A DNA stretch of 64,000 nucleotides from Deuterostichococcus epilithicus. Taxonomy: Eukaryota; Chlorophyta; Trebouxiophyceae; Prasiolales; Stichococcaceae. Each line of letters opens with the position of its first letter. Positions within the stretch are counted from its first letter, which is position 1. Shown piece after piece: positions 11,604-22,619 of this stretch. The position numbers and the translations under genes are program-made. The DNA lies in contig JAVTLE010000003.1 in the NCBI GenBank assembly GCA_033439295.1, forward strand, positions 1,178,001-1,242,000. Direction: 5' to 3'. Under the pieces are notes generated by a model. That model saw only the letters and a list, made by a program, of their open reading frames with translations, had not been told where the DNA came from and searched no databases.

Positions 11604-14373
11604 TCAGCGAACCACCCTCTTCACCGCCCGTTGCATGAAAGCGGTGGCGCGGTAGACCGCATAAATCACCCATTCGAGCGGTTTGGTGGGGCTATCGTCC
11701 GCGCGCCGCAGCACCACACCGTCTGAGTCTTTCATTTCCTCCCCGACCTGCAGCAGCGGCGCACCGCCCGCCTCCGTCTGCTGTATCCAGGCCGACAGGC
11801 AGCGGCCAACCAGCTCTGGCGCCTCCGCCTGCGGGCAGTGGCCGGCGGGTGACACCTGCGCGCGGCATTGCACCTTATCACAGCCAGGCGATGACGCCGG
11901 GTGCACTTTGTGAACGCCCGCCCAACCCTTGTGGCGGCAGCGCCAGCCGTCAGTGGCCACAGTGTTGGCCACAGACAGAAGTCAGAGATCTGGTGTGTCA
12001 GCGAGCCTGTGCACTACCGCAGAGGATCTGAGCATGTTGAGCTCGTGTCGCGAGCGAGATGTGGACATTCTTGCCTGGTAGTAGGCTGCCTCAGGCACGA
12101 CGCGCAGGATGCGCTGGCCCCATATGGAGCGTACCCAGGGGTCCTCCCGCCCATACACCAAAAGCATGGGCAGCCGAGCCCGCTGGATGGCGCGCAGCAT
12201 CTCGTCAAAGCTGCCGGCGGTGGCTTGCGGCGCGAACAGGATGCTGAGGAAGGCGTCGAAGGCGAGCGGGTTGTCTGCGAGCAGCACGGGCGTCAATGGC
12301 TCACTCGCTTCGCGATGGGCCTCGACCCCTTGCAGTGTGTGTGGCGTGTGTCGCACCCGAACAGCGTGTGACTGTGGCAGCAAGGGGAATCAAATGCAAG
12401 TGACACTCGGCACGAGGGGTGAGCTCTGCCCACACCTGCCGCCTCCAGAATGCGCAGCGCAAGCGCCTTGTCAGCCAGCTCCTCGCGAGCGTATACCTGC
12501 TTGTGCAGCAAGTTGCACTTTCATAGGTGCTGCTCCCGAGGCCCGATTTCTTACCATGGACTGATGCTCAGAAGTCCCGAGCGTCCCTGCTGAACAGCAG
12601 CTGCCGGCCCTTGCGAGTTTTTTCTCGCCTTTCAGCATGATCCGCGAAGTGCCAACATCAGGGATGGTGGTCCTCAACCAAGGGCGTCCCAGCCGCAGCC
12701 TGCTGCTGCAAAAGAGGTTGGATGCGACGACGAAGCAGGGTGCGAAGCCAGCAGCCTGCCTGCTGGAGGGTTTTCTGGATGGTCTCGGCGTTTCGGAGGT
12801 AGTCCCACAGTCCGCCTCCCACGCGCCGCACCCAGCCCGGCGCCGGCACGCTGCCGGTCCAGATCCAGCTGCCGCCACCGCCTCTGTCGCTGCTAGTGCT
12901 GACGGTGCCAGGACTCCTGGCTGTGCCGCTGTCCGAGCTGCTGCCTGCCTCTGTGGAAGCAGTGGGGGCAAAAGCATTGGATTGAAGGGGCAACAAAACG
13001 TCCACTCTTCGTGATGCCCGAGCTCCGGCTAGCATGCTGACACCAGACGATTGCATCGCTTCCAGTGCGCCTGTTTTGTCAGGAGGCATTCGTGTCGCAT
13101 GTATTAAGAAGCATGCCTGCGTCCTGCGGCCTGCCAGCTGACTCGTCAGGCGGGTTGCCGGCGGCTGCAACATCTCCCGCTGCAACGACCGCCGCCACTC
13201 CTGCCCCGGCGACTGGGCCGCTGGCTGCGGCGACCACTTCTGCAGTAATCTGGCCGCTGGGCTTGTTGAACGCCCACCAGGGTGTGGCATTGAAGAAGAC
13301 CGTCTGCAGGAGGCAGAAAGGCGATGTGAGCAGGGTCGAGCATGACACTCTTGACACAATGATATGCTGCGTCATCAGCCCAGGCACCGACGCATTGCTG
13401 CTAGCACCTACTGCATCGCTTGCAACTCGCTGGCATGGGAATTTGCAAGCTATAATGTGAGGCGCACCCCCCGGCAAAGTTCAGGATGATGGGTGGCTAC
13501 TGACGCCGCCACGAAGCCGCCCAGACTGTTGCCGGCAAGGAAGACTGGTTCCCCAATCTCGGATCTGCAACACATTAGCTTACTGTCGAGGTGCGCAGCG
13601 ACTAGGAGATCTAAGTGACTGATGTGCCTGCCCAACAAGCGCAACACTCGATCAAGTCAAAGGCAGATCAGCTCACCGTATGAACTCGCTGACTTGTTGG
13701 GTCCACAGATCCACTGAGTAGGTCAAACCCTCAGGCCGCTCTGGCCAGCTGCGGCCTTGCCCCAAAAAATCCAGGCTCCACAGGCGGTGGTCCTCGTGCA
13801 ACTCGTGCATCAAGTCGCCGAAGTGAAAGCATCCTGGATGCAAGCAAAACACAGAGGCCTGACTGCAGATTGCAGCCTCGCCTTCCAACGCAGCACATTG
13901 GAAGCTTCAGCATGAGCACAGTCGGTGCTGCAACAGCCCGGAGAAGCACCCAAAGCAGATCATGAGCGCGCACCGACACCGAATCCGTGTAGCAGCAGGA
14001 TGGGCGGCCCGCGAGATCCCCTCTGCCAGTAGTGCACGCGCGGCTGCGACGGATGCTGCCAGTCCAACCACCAGCGGCTGTGCGCATCGTCCTGGTGTCG
14101 CGGCCGGCTTGCCTGCACCTCGCTGACGGCACTTGAGGTATCAACCGCGCTGCCGCATGGGGCGCCAGAACGGCTGAGGCGGTGCGGCGCATGGCTGCGC
14201 GTGCGAAAGGCTTGCTGGGGGTTATGCCTGTCCACAGTAGACCACGCTCTGAGTGCCTGTGTGCCTGCATTGCCATTGAGGAGAGATCCGTCTGAGTGCC
14301 TGACAATATGATAGCATTCAACCTGCAGGTGTTCACAGTGCGATGCAGTCGGGGCAAGCCAGAATCTGTACAC
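11604..14373 (-). CDS. PPH: Pheophytinase (pheophytin pheophorbide hydrolase)
   Basis: Plastid alpha/beta hydrolase that removes phytol from pheophytin during chlorophyll breakdown. Eight exons: 14373-13974, 13833-13677, 13564-13468, 13303-13117, 12950-12760, 12496-12436, 12274-12075, 11855-11604; 514 residues. Landmarks in order: oxyanion LLLHGFGVG, HRLWSLDFLGQGRSWP, nucleophile elbow FLAGNSLGGF, NATPWWAF, catalytic acid region LLVYGREDPWVR, and catalytic His in VSPAGHCP. The His block and NATPWWAF match plant PPH rather than generic hydrolases. The cap between NATPWWAF and WDYLRNAETIQKTL holds a long Ala/Gly/Val- then Ser/Thr/Gly-rich insertion. Three of its introns begin with GC. The N-terminus from 14373 is a plausible but unproven presequence. 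Confidence 0.9.
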
Positions 14374-14806
14374 CTTGCTGTACGAGGTTCATCCTCGCGG
14401 TCTGCAGGAGCAGAAGCCACTGACTGCCCTTCTACAGAGTGTGCATCGCTGGTGGATTGTCCGACTGCAACTTGCTGATGCCCGGCGAGCCTAAGCGAGT
14501 GCACAGTTGGTCATACAGAGTGGCCAATAAGGTGTTCGGCGAGCGAGAGAATCTTGCAACTTGCGACTGCACCAGCACATCTCGTCACGGACAAGATCCA
14601 TTCCGCGATGTCGTCTAGTCTCCCTACTGAACACACAAATCACGCCTGTGTCGAATCTCGTCAACTCCATTACATCCTGCTGCCATCGACGCCTGCTTGG
14701 CACCAATCGCTGGCCGCTCGTCTTCAGATCATCTTGTCCAATCTAGAGTCGGCTGACACACCTCTTGTATGCAGCTTGATCCAGCCTGTGCTCCTTCTAA
14801 ACAACA
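14374..14806. promoter_or_regulatory. Divergent promoter region, PPH / Mis18-like
   Basis: 433 bp between opposite start codons. It is relatively AT-richer than its flanks. No specific element could be assigned. Confidence 0.45.
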
Positions 14807-15849
14807 ATGTCAAAATCATCTTCGCCGGCGGTCCTGCTGTGCAACAGCTGCAACACCATCATCAGCGATACGCATGAGCTGCGCGGCGAAGCGGCAGAGC
14901 TGGGGGCATTCATCGTGAACGGCAAGCGAGACCTTGTGTTACTTCCGTGTACTGGAATAGAAGAGCAAGAGCATTGAATATCGAAAGCAAACATGAGGCA
15001 TGTAGCCGAGTGCCAAGCGCTCGCCTGCAGGCGTGGAGAATGCGACCATCGATAATGTGCAGCAGCAGGTGCACCTCCCCTCCGGCAACACCAGGTACGA
15101 CATATTCAGAGCCTCAATTGCTGCAGGCCGTCGAACTTGATCCAGGAGCCGTCAATGATGAGTAGCAAATGGTCCTGGCGCATGTTCAAGCGCAGGACGT
15201 ACATCTCGATGCTGTGCGGCACCTGCGGCACGGCGGTAGGCAGGTGCTACGAGGCCATGGAGGAGGGCCTGCGGCACCTGCAATCGCGCTTCCTGCTGGA
15301 CGCGGCGTCGGTTCGCAGGTCGGCTGGTGTGTAGGTTGTGCTGCTCTGACCATCGTGTTTTGAAGTCGGCAGGTTTTGGTGCAAATTGCGCCGCGCAATG
15401 TCTGGGGCACTGGATGCTCTGATTAGAGACGTAGGCGATACTGACTGCTGAGTCGAGCAGTTGAGCAGGGAGCCTAGACATATCTGCCTGAACGCAGGTG
15501 GCAGTTGGGGAGTTGCAAGCAGCGGGCGCCGGCGGAAGATGATGCTGCCGGTGGAGGCACTATGTCGCTGGTGCAGCAACAGCAGCAGCGGATAGAGCAG
15601 CTAGAGGATGCGGTGCTGAAGGCAAGCTGTCATCAGCTCCACAGTTTTGTCGGCACTCTGCCCGATTTTTGTCACTTCAAGTGCAGGCCTATGAACTTTC
15701 AACTTCAGGTGTTCATATGCATCCTCAATGACGCCGCGCAGGTCCAGCATCTGATGTGCTTTCATAGCCAGCGGTTGGACAGCCTGGACGCGCGTTTGAC
15801 TGGTGACGAGGGGCTGCGAGGAGCGGCAGGCGATGCCAACCTGCAGTAG
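14807..15849 (+). CDS. Mis18/Yippee-fold zinc protein with C-terminal coiled coil (Mis18-like)
   Basis: Five exons (14807-14921, 15031-15094, 15127-15318, 15498-15621 and about 15742-15849) give about 200 residues. Two zinc knuckles, LLCNSCNTIISDTHELRG near residue 12 and SMLCGTCGTAVGRCY near residue 95, have the CxxC spacing of the Yippee/Mis18/cereblon fold. They are followed by RHLQSRFLLDAASV and then a Gln-rich helix, QQQQQRIEQLEDAVLK. A two-CxxC domain followed by a C-terminal coiled coil is the Mis18 layout, which in fungi and animals licenses CENP-A deposition at centromeres. Whether this protein does so is inference. Introns after 14921 and 15621 begin with GC. The last one is open in frame, so it could be retained. 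Confidence 0.7.
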
Positions 15850-16049
15850 GTTCCGACGGCAGGAGAGATTTGTGCGCCATCTGTCTTCACAGGAAGCGGC
15901 CGGCACGGGACAGGTGTGGCTTCGGCAGTGCCAGACCCAGTTACAGCGCTGAATCATCTTGCTGCAAACGACCCGGCAGATGTGTGTCACTCCATCTCAC
16001 AAAACGCTCTCTCTTTCACATCAAGTTACAGCACATTCGTGACTGCAGG

Positions 16050-17012
16050 TTACGTCGTTGCCGCTGACGCCTGGAGCGGCAAGAACAGTTTGAACTCCGC
16101 TGGCAGCTCCTCCTCTGTGTAGAGGCGATCAGAAAAGTAGATGCGGCGTATTCGGCAGTTGGCGTGCAGCTGCACCCGCAGAGTCTCCACGTAGTTTGTG
16201 CCTGCAGTGTCACAGCAGCTTAGATCAGGAAAATGAGATTCGAGACTCAAGGTGGTGCACAGCAGCTTTTCAGGAACAGTTGTGGTGCTGCCGTTGAATC
16301 CGCATCACGCTGCGCAAAACGTACTCGGAATCAGGACTGACTCTGAAATGATTCAGCAGGTCTGCGCACCGTACGCTCTCCGTGTAAACTCTGCAAGATT
16401 AAACTGTATCTGATTCCACCCCTCATCCAGCCGCATCGGCATCGTGCAGATGAACGGCTTCACGCGCGTTGCCGACTGGTAGTTCGAAGCCCTGAAGCGC
16501 CGCCGAACGTTCTTGTCGTCCAGTATGGTCACCTCAAAGGTGAAGTAGCGCTTCAGGTTTTTGACCTGCAGGGTGGGACATAGAAGGTATCCCCCGACGT
16601 GCACCATCTTGACTGCTGACGGCACACGCAGGGATTGCATTGACAGGCATTGCCCCATGTCTGGGGAGCGTGCGCAGGAGATAAAGCTTTGCTTCAGCAT
16701 GTGATGCGTCCCAGCATAGACCAAATGGTGGCTGCTAGGCCTGACGGCGGCAGGGACTGCTGGTCAATGCCGCACCACCATAACCAGGAATGGCAGCTTG
16801 ACCCCGAGTGTGGCCGCCGGGTCGGCTGGACACGATATGTAGGTCGTTGCGACGTTGTTGGACGCCACCTCTAGCACTGAAGATTGGATGTCTTCATCAG
16901 TTATGCGCGTAATGTGCCCGTTTGTTACTGTCTTGTCCCATAGCTGCAGTGGCTTGCTGCCTATCGAGTACAGAATGCTGAGAAAACCACTTTGAAAGGT
17001 GTTTTTGAACAT
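16050..17012 (-). CDS. CFAP20: Cilia- and flagella-associated protein 20 (BUG22)
   Basis: Three exons (17012-16776, 16565-16370, 16201-16050) give 194 residues, within a residue of the animal length. The sequence is nearly invariant: [20 protein letters not shown] at the N-terminus, then [95 protein letters not shown] and [14 protein letters not shown]20 is an inner-junction protein of doublet microtubules in cilia and also binds RNA polymerase II in animal cells. It is also kept in non-ciliated plants, so its presence does not prove motile cells. It is divergent from the plastid-protein gene, with 483 bp between starts. Confidence 0.97.
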
Positions 17013-17495
17013 GGCTGCCGCTACTGTGCTCCGTGAGGTTGCAATAGTTATTCAGATCGACCTCGGCCGCACTTCAAATACTCTTTCTGTGCAAGCAGCT
17101 GCGCGATCACTTGTCGAACTACCCACACGAAAGGTAACTATGATTGCCTTGGTGCAGAACTTCAGCAGTTGATCATCTGTCGGGCTGATGCGCGCGCCCA
17201 GCTCCAGCTGACCAGCTCCGAGCCTCCGACACCACGGGACTGCCAGCAGGCTCTGAGGCGGGTTTTCCAGCGCGCGATCTTGCAGGTCAGGTGGTTGCAG
17301 GTGCGCGCTGCGCCGCTCACATGCAAGCTTCCAAAGCCCCGGACGCACGTTCACAGAATCGTTCGAGTTTCTGCGCTCGCTCGTGCGGGTCTCGGACGTG
17401 CGGCGCCCACCCAGATCAAAATTCGAACCACAGCTCTGGGCATCATCGTTTTCCTGGGCCGATCAGCGCATGATTCCAGGCTGAATTTGACAGAC
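17013..17495. promoter_or_regulatory. Divergent promoter region, CFAP20 / plastid protein
   Basis: 483 bp between two opposite starts. A long plus-strand open frame crosses it but begins without a start context and is most likely chance in GC-rich DNA. Confidence 0.4.
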
Positions 17496-20400
17496 ATGAC
17501 GCAGGTGTCGCTCATGACAGCGCTGCAGCCTGCCAGGGGGTGTCGAAGTCTCGCACCTGGGCCACGGTCCAGGCAACAGCCGGTGGTAGCAGTACGGTGC
17601 CAGATCGCCGGGAATGACACTCCGGACAGCGATTCGGCGCGCATGGGGCCGTTGGACCCACACGCCCTTCGAGGCGCCACGCTGCTCCTGGCGGCCGCGC
17701 TCACAGCTCAGGCCGCGCAGCCGGCGTCAGCGTCTGCCCGGGGGCTGCCATGGGAGCCGCGGCGGCATTTCCGCCGGCTGCCCAGGATAGAGGCAGACAT
17801 GGAGGTGGGTCAGGCGCTTCTCAGATCCGCCAGATCTGCCAGAAACCAGATCGTGGGCCACTGCCCAGCTGGCGCCTTCTTGACGGTCACTGTCTGGTGC
17901 CGCGATGTCCAGGAGGTGGAGGACGCACAGCAGGCGGCGGCGGTCGAGCGGCAGCCTGCGGCGGAGCAGGCGCCAGGTAGCCTACAATCCCAGGCAAGTT
18001 GCAGCCCCACGCGCCCGCCATCAAGCACTGTGCTTTCGTCTCCGCGTGGCACGGCGCACCGGCAACGTCGACCCACGACCTGGATCGAAACCTTGCCTCA
18101 GCTGGACTGTGTGACATTCATTCCACCCTTGCGCACCGCAGTTCTCAGAGATGCAGCGGTCGGTGGGATCGGCCGCCAGCCTGGCGCTGGACAAGGTGCA
18201 CACCGGGGTGGAGAGCGCCAGCAGCCGCCTGCGCGCTGCGACTGGCAACGACGGCGTGGTAGGCACCTTCCCGCTGGGTGCATCTAATCACTCGGAGTGT
18301 GGATGTGCCAGCACGCAATCTGAGCGCACCAGCAACAGCTGGGTGCCCGGGGCGCCTGTGCGAAGGGTGGGTGCGTACTGTCGACAAGCGGTGCGATGTG
18401 CTCTCTGGGTGGTTATCAGTGCGATTCTGAGGGGAGGACTGAGTGATGGCTGGTGGGACTCGCGCCAATTGGGCTGAGGGCTGAGCGGGTGCTGCCGTGC
18501 CATGCAGGCACAGTACTCTGAGACGGTGGCGGCGCCAGCGCGGCGGCACATCCCCCCCGGCGCGATGCCCGCCGCGGGCGAGTGGCTGGGCCTGGCGGCG
18601 AGCATTGCGGGCGGCGGTCTGGCGCTGTGGCTGCTTGTGCGGAAGCTGATTCCCGCAATCTTTGGCGCGTCGCGGCCCGCCGAGGGGGGCCGCTGGGTGC
18701 GAGACCGCGGCCTCGGCGGCAAAGAGGTGTTCGTGGCCGATGATGACCCCTCGTCGCGTCGGGTGCGCGGCCTGCAGCCTGCGGCCGATCGTGTCAGTCG
18801 CCATGCCGCAGTCGAGCTCAGGACACACTCAACTGCTGCCACATGAGTGCACCTAGGATGGCCGCCTGGTCTGGTCTTGTCTCGCCTTGAAGGCGACGTC
18901 TGAGAGGATGTAGTTTTGACTCGCACCGCACCTGCGCAGGCGATCAGCCCGCCGGAGCAGGGCAAGCGGCGGCAGGCGCGGATGCCGGACAGCAGGGGCG
19001 TGCAGATGCCGGAGTCGGGCACACGCATCATCACTGCCGGCGGCCGGCGGCGGCCGTCCAGCCTGGCGCCCGAGCCCGAGTGGTGGTCAGAGCCGCGGCC
19101 GCCCATGTATGTGCACCCCAACCAGAAGGAGCAGGTGAACAGGGCTCCCTACTAGCGCAGATGAAACGGAATGTGCTCGGTTCGAGCTGAGTTCGCCGAC
19201 AGGGCACGGCCAGCAGGTGATGTCCCTGTGGTGTGGCGGGCAATAGGTCACGATGGCTGCAAAAACCTGCGGCATACTCGCGCCATGGTGCTGGGCTCAG
19301 ACATGTGCTGATCACGCCGCGCAGGGCCTTCAGGCAGCCAAGCGCATTTTGCGAGGCCTGGAGGACTCCAAGCTGGCGGGCCGCAACTACACTGCCTCCG
19401 CCATTGGTGCGACAGCCGTTGCACTCCATGATGTGCCTGTGCACGTTGGACCTTTACACATCCTCTCCCGACCACACCCCACCTCCACACCCGGGCGCTT
19501 GATCCAACCATCAACGAAGGGAGTTTCTTTTGCTCAACGTCTCAACACAATGAACCTTCCATTTCGTGCAGTGGAACTGCGGGAGACCTGCCAGAGCGCG
19601 GGCATCAGCGGCGTGGCCACCACCACGGAGAGCGGCCGCGACAGCATCTTCCGCGCCGCCGTCAATGCCGCGCTGGGCGCCGCGCTGGAGTCAGGCAAGC
19701 TCGCTGGCGTGCGGCCGCAGCAGTTCGTCGCCGGCGTCGCCAAGGACCTCGGTGAGTTTGTTCTTGCACGATTTTCCTGCAACTCTCGAGCCTGTATCCT
19801 TGAGCGCTCACCACGCAGCAGCTGCCGTCTTGTTTTCTTTCACATAATCTTTCAACAGCAGCGAGTTGCCATATCCTGATTGACGATGCGATGCGGTTCT
19901 GCCTGCGGCGTCTGCACAGGTGCTGACAAAGGCACTCCATGGTGCGCTTCTGAATCAGCACTGCTTTCGTCGCAGGCGTGCCGACGCCAAGAGCGGTGCA
20001 GATCGTGCACGCGGAGGTGGCCTCCCGCGTGCGCACCATGATCATCAACGCCTGCGCCGCGCGCCGCGCTGGCAACACGCCCGAGGAGATGAACCAGCTG
20101 CTGCGGTGGGTGTCGCCCTGTGTGTTAGTTCTTGTCATGGTGCCAGGACGTTGCTGGATGCAGGCCTTGCCAAGCGTTCATGGCTCAAGCCTGCCGCAGG
20201 TAGCTTGAAGCTGTTGTTGGCTGCAGCACTTGGAACACTTCTGACCCTCATGGGCGTCCCTGCAGGCTGGCGGGTCTGCTGACACAGTTCCCGCTACCAC
20301 GCGGCTCTGCGGAGGGTGAGGTCATCGCTAGCAGCATAGCGGCGCGCTGCTGGCTGTCCGAGCGCCAGGTGGGTGACGTGGTCCTGCCTTGAGACATTCG

Positions 20401-20757
20401 GATCAGGCTGCCTTCTGTGGTTTGTGGCATCATCAGTGGCGAAAGATACACAGGAACTGAGATGCTCATCGCGCTCTTGTCTGCAGTCGGTGTTTTTGAC
20501 GTACGGCGCAATGGAGCCCGGCACGGCGTCCCTCATGGCAGAGCTACTGGTGAGCCCCGCTCAGCTATGCCCTGTCCATATAAGCTGATGGGGGGCGGAG
20601 GGTCTTGTGGCGCAGCTTGCGGGAATTTCGACCCTTTAGTGCAGCCTGCCAGCATCAGCATCTGAGGCATCTCTGCTGATCTTGCCATGACGCCTTGCAG
20701 GGTTTCGACCCGGAGCTGGTCCTGCCTCAGCTGGAGATGTACACGAGGGAGCAGTGA
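17496..20757 (+). CDS. Conserved plastid-targeted membrane protein, unknown function
   Basis: Eleven in-phase exons: 17496-17804, 17913-17976, 18149-18258, 18508-18762, 18940-19134, 19325-19406, 19572-19751, 19976-20105, 20266-20368, 20487-20549, 20701-20757. They give 515 residues. The N-terminus is Ser/Thr/Arg/Ala-rich (MTQVSLMTALQPARGCRSLA) and is followed by a hydrophobic Ala stretch near residues 57-75. A transmembrane helix, GLAASIAGGGLALWLLV, lies mid-protein, then a basic Pro-rich linker. The C-terminal half is helical: KRILRGLEDSKLAGRNYTAS, SGRDSIFRAAVNAAL, AEVASRVRTMIINACAARRA, AEGEVIASSIAARCW. From memory, land plants have a plastid protein with a very similar SGRDSIFRAA-type block and no assigned role. 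A stop at 19155 is bypassed by the in-phase donor after 19134. Confidence 0.75.
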
Positions 20758-21231
20758 GGCGAGTCAAAGGCTGCCGCAGTTCACAGAGCGGCTGGCTGCC
20801 GCTGCCTCCTGATGTCGGCACATCCAGCTTTTACTGGGTTTCGAGTTCGCACAACAACGCCAAGCCGCCGTTGCATGGCTCCTTTGTCCACGACAGCACC
20901 CACACTCGACAAAACCGAGAACTGAGTGCACTGCGCCAAACTCGGCACCAGAGTCAAGGAGCTTGGGATTGGTACACCTAGAATGAACAAGCTCATTGGC
21001 AATCCATCGATCTCTAGAGGCAAGCACCTACAACGCAACAAACATGTTCCCAGAACGAGACACCCCGTGGGCAACCAACATATACACTGCACAACCGCGA
21101 CTCTGCCACACTGCCCGGCAAAGAGTCACAAGTGCGACTGATTTTCATGGCCGATGGTTGTCGCTATGCGTGCGGCAATCCAGGCCTGCATGAATTAATC
21201 GTGCTGCGTCAGATTACGTTGCTGATGAACC
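20758..21231. other. Convergent intergenic stretch
   Basis: 474 bp between two stop codons; 3' UTRs only. No gene seen. Confidence 0.5.
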
Positions 21232-22255
21232 TCAGCACGGTGATTCTCTCACAAAATGCATGAACGTGTCAGGTTTCTGGGAGAAAAGCTCCAACAATTT
21301 GACCAGACTGTGACATATATCTTGCGCAGCGCCAACCTCCTTCAATTGCTCGAAAATGTCCCGGCAGTAAAACGTGGTCAGCCGCAGCTCCGGCATCTCG
21401 TCATTGGCCTGGTGGATCACGATCTGCAGAAACAAAACAGGCGTAACAGGCTTGAAGCACCAGCGGTCATTGAAAAATGGGAAATGGAAAACGAGTGCTG
21501 CTATTGCATAATGGACATATCGCTCGCACCCACCGTCCCCCGGTTGGCGCACCGCTGCAGTACACTTCGCGAGAAATGGATATCTTCGATGCGTCGCAGG
21601 TCGAATGTGTCCTCGTTCGAGGAGCAGCAGCCGTCTGCACAGTTCAGAAGCGTTGCACATTCAAATAGTGAGGCCAGCTGGAGCTGGAAGCAGCTGATGC
21701 CAGCGCAAGTGGGGCCACGGGCGACATGCCCTGGTAATGCAACTCTGTGAGGGCGCACGCGTCAAGTCAATGCGCTGCGTAGTGATGCGCCAGCTCCCTA
21801 ATAGCAGCAGGGCGACATTCCTCAGCAATGTAGGTGCGGCTTTCATGTTCACCGTGAAATCGTCCACAGGTGCAAACGCAGTCACGCTTTACTTTTCACG
21901 GCATTACTCCCTGACTCAGCGAAGCATGCGTGCATTCATGTCAGGAGCGGAAGAGTCCGCACATGTCGAGCAGATCATCGGCGAGCAGCACTTGAGCATG
22001 AATGGACAGCTCTCCCAAGTGACGCCTTCCCATATGACATGTGGCCCCCTGGAATCCGCTGAAGCACTCCTGCGTGCCTCGTAGAACCAAGATTTAGATT
22101 TTCTGCAGCACTTGAACTGCTTTGCCTGCAGTGCATGCCGCAAGTCAGCAGGGGAGCACCCCACTGCGCTGCAGGGCGGCGCGTGCAGGGTCAGGAGAGT
22201 GTGCGCACTGCAGAAGGCCTTGCTGCAGCTGGATCTTGCCGTCGGACGCTGCCAT
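21232..22255 (-). CDS. Unknown helical protein, partly resolved gene model
   Basis: A gene is indicated but not fully solved. The last two exons are firm. Exon 21683-21534 encodes SLFECATLLNCADGCCSSNE, then DTFDLRRIEDIHFSRS; it splices in phase 0 to 21423-21232, which encodes QANDEMPELRLTTFYCRDIF, EQLKEVGAAQDICHSLVKLL and a stop. A probable first exon, 22255-22160, begins MAASDGKIQLQQGLLQ in an ACCATGG context and ends at a GT donor in phase 0. Exons between 21700 and 22100 are uncertain; pieces such as LGELSIHAQVLLADDLLDMC and ELHYQGMSP look coding. It appears soluble and alpha-helical, with no recognised family. Confidence 0.45.
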
Positions 22256-22619
22256 GGTCCCTCTCCACAGCCCTGTGCAGCCTCACAGCAGGACAAGCCG
22301 TGAACCTGTGCTGGGGATCTGAACTTCTGCAGCTCAGTCGTTGCGATCTAAAGCCAGTGGAAATGCGTCACAGCTTGAAGGGCAGTCCACAGCACCTTGA
22401 CACAGAAATCACACAAATGACTGCTGAATTGCGATGCCCCGCTTGGCGAGTGCCTCCGATCTCTGTCTGGAATGCGCCCTGATGCGAAACTGCTTTTGCA
22501 TATGAGGTGCAGCATGTTACGGCGTCATCCAAACGACACAAAAGTCGTTCGCGTGCACTGTACAACATTGTGTTGGCACAACTAGATCACTCCCCGCCGA
22601 GCATGCCCTTTACAGCGGA
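22256..22619. promoter_or_regulatory. Divergent promoter region, unknown gene / CDPK
   Basis: 364 bp between the proposed opposite starts. No assignable element. Confidence 0.35.

Noticed and set aside
17169-18287. 372-codon continuous plus-strand open frame
   Set aside because: It reads through three introns; the spliced model is supported by downstream phase continuity to 20757.
18940-19155. Gene end at the stop at 19155, with a separate gene starting at 19253
   Set aside because: The donor after 19134 and acceptor before 19325 are in phase, and the joined protein keeps one helical domain; two genes would leave both without sensible ends.
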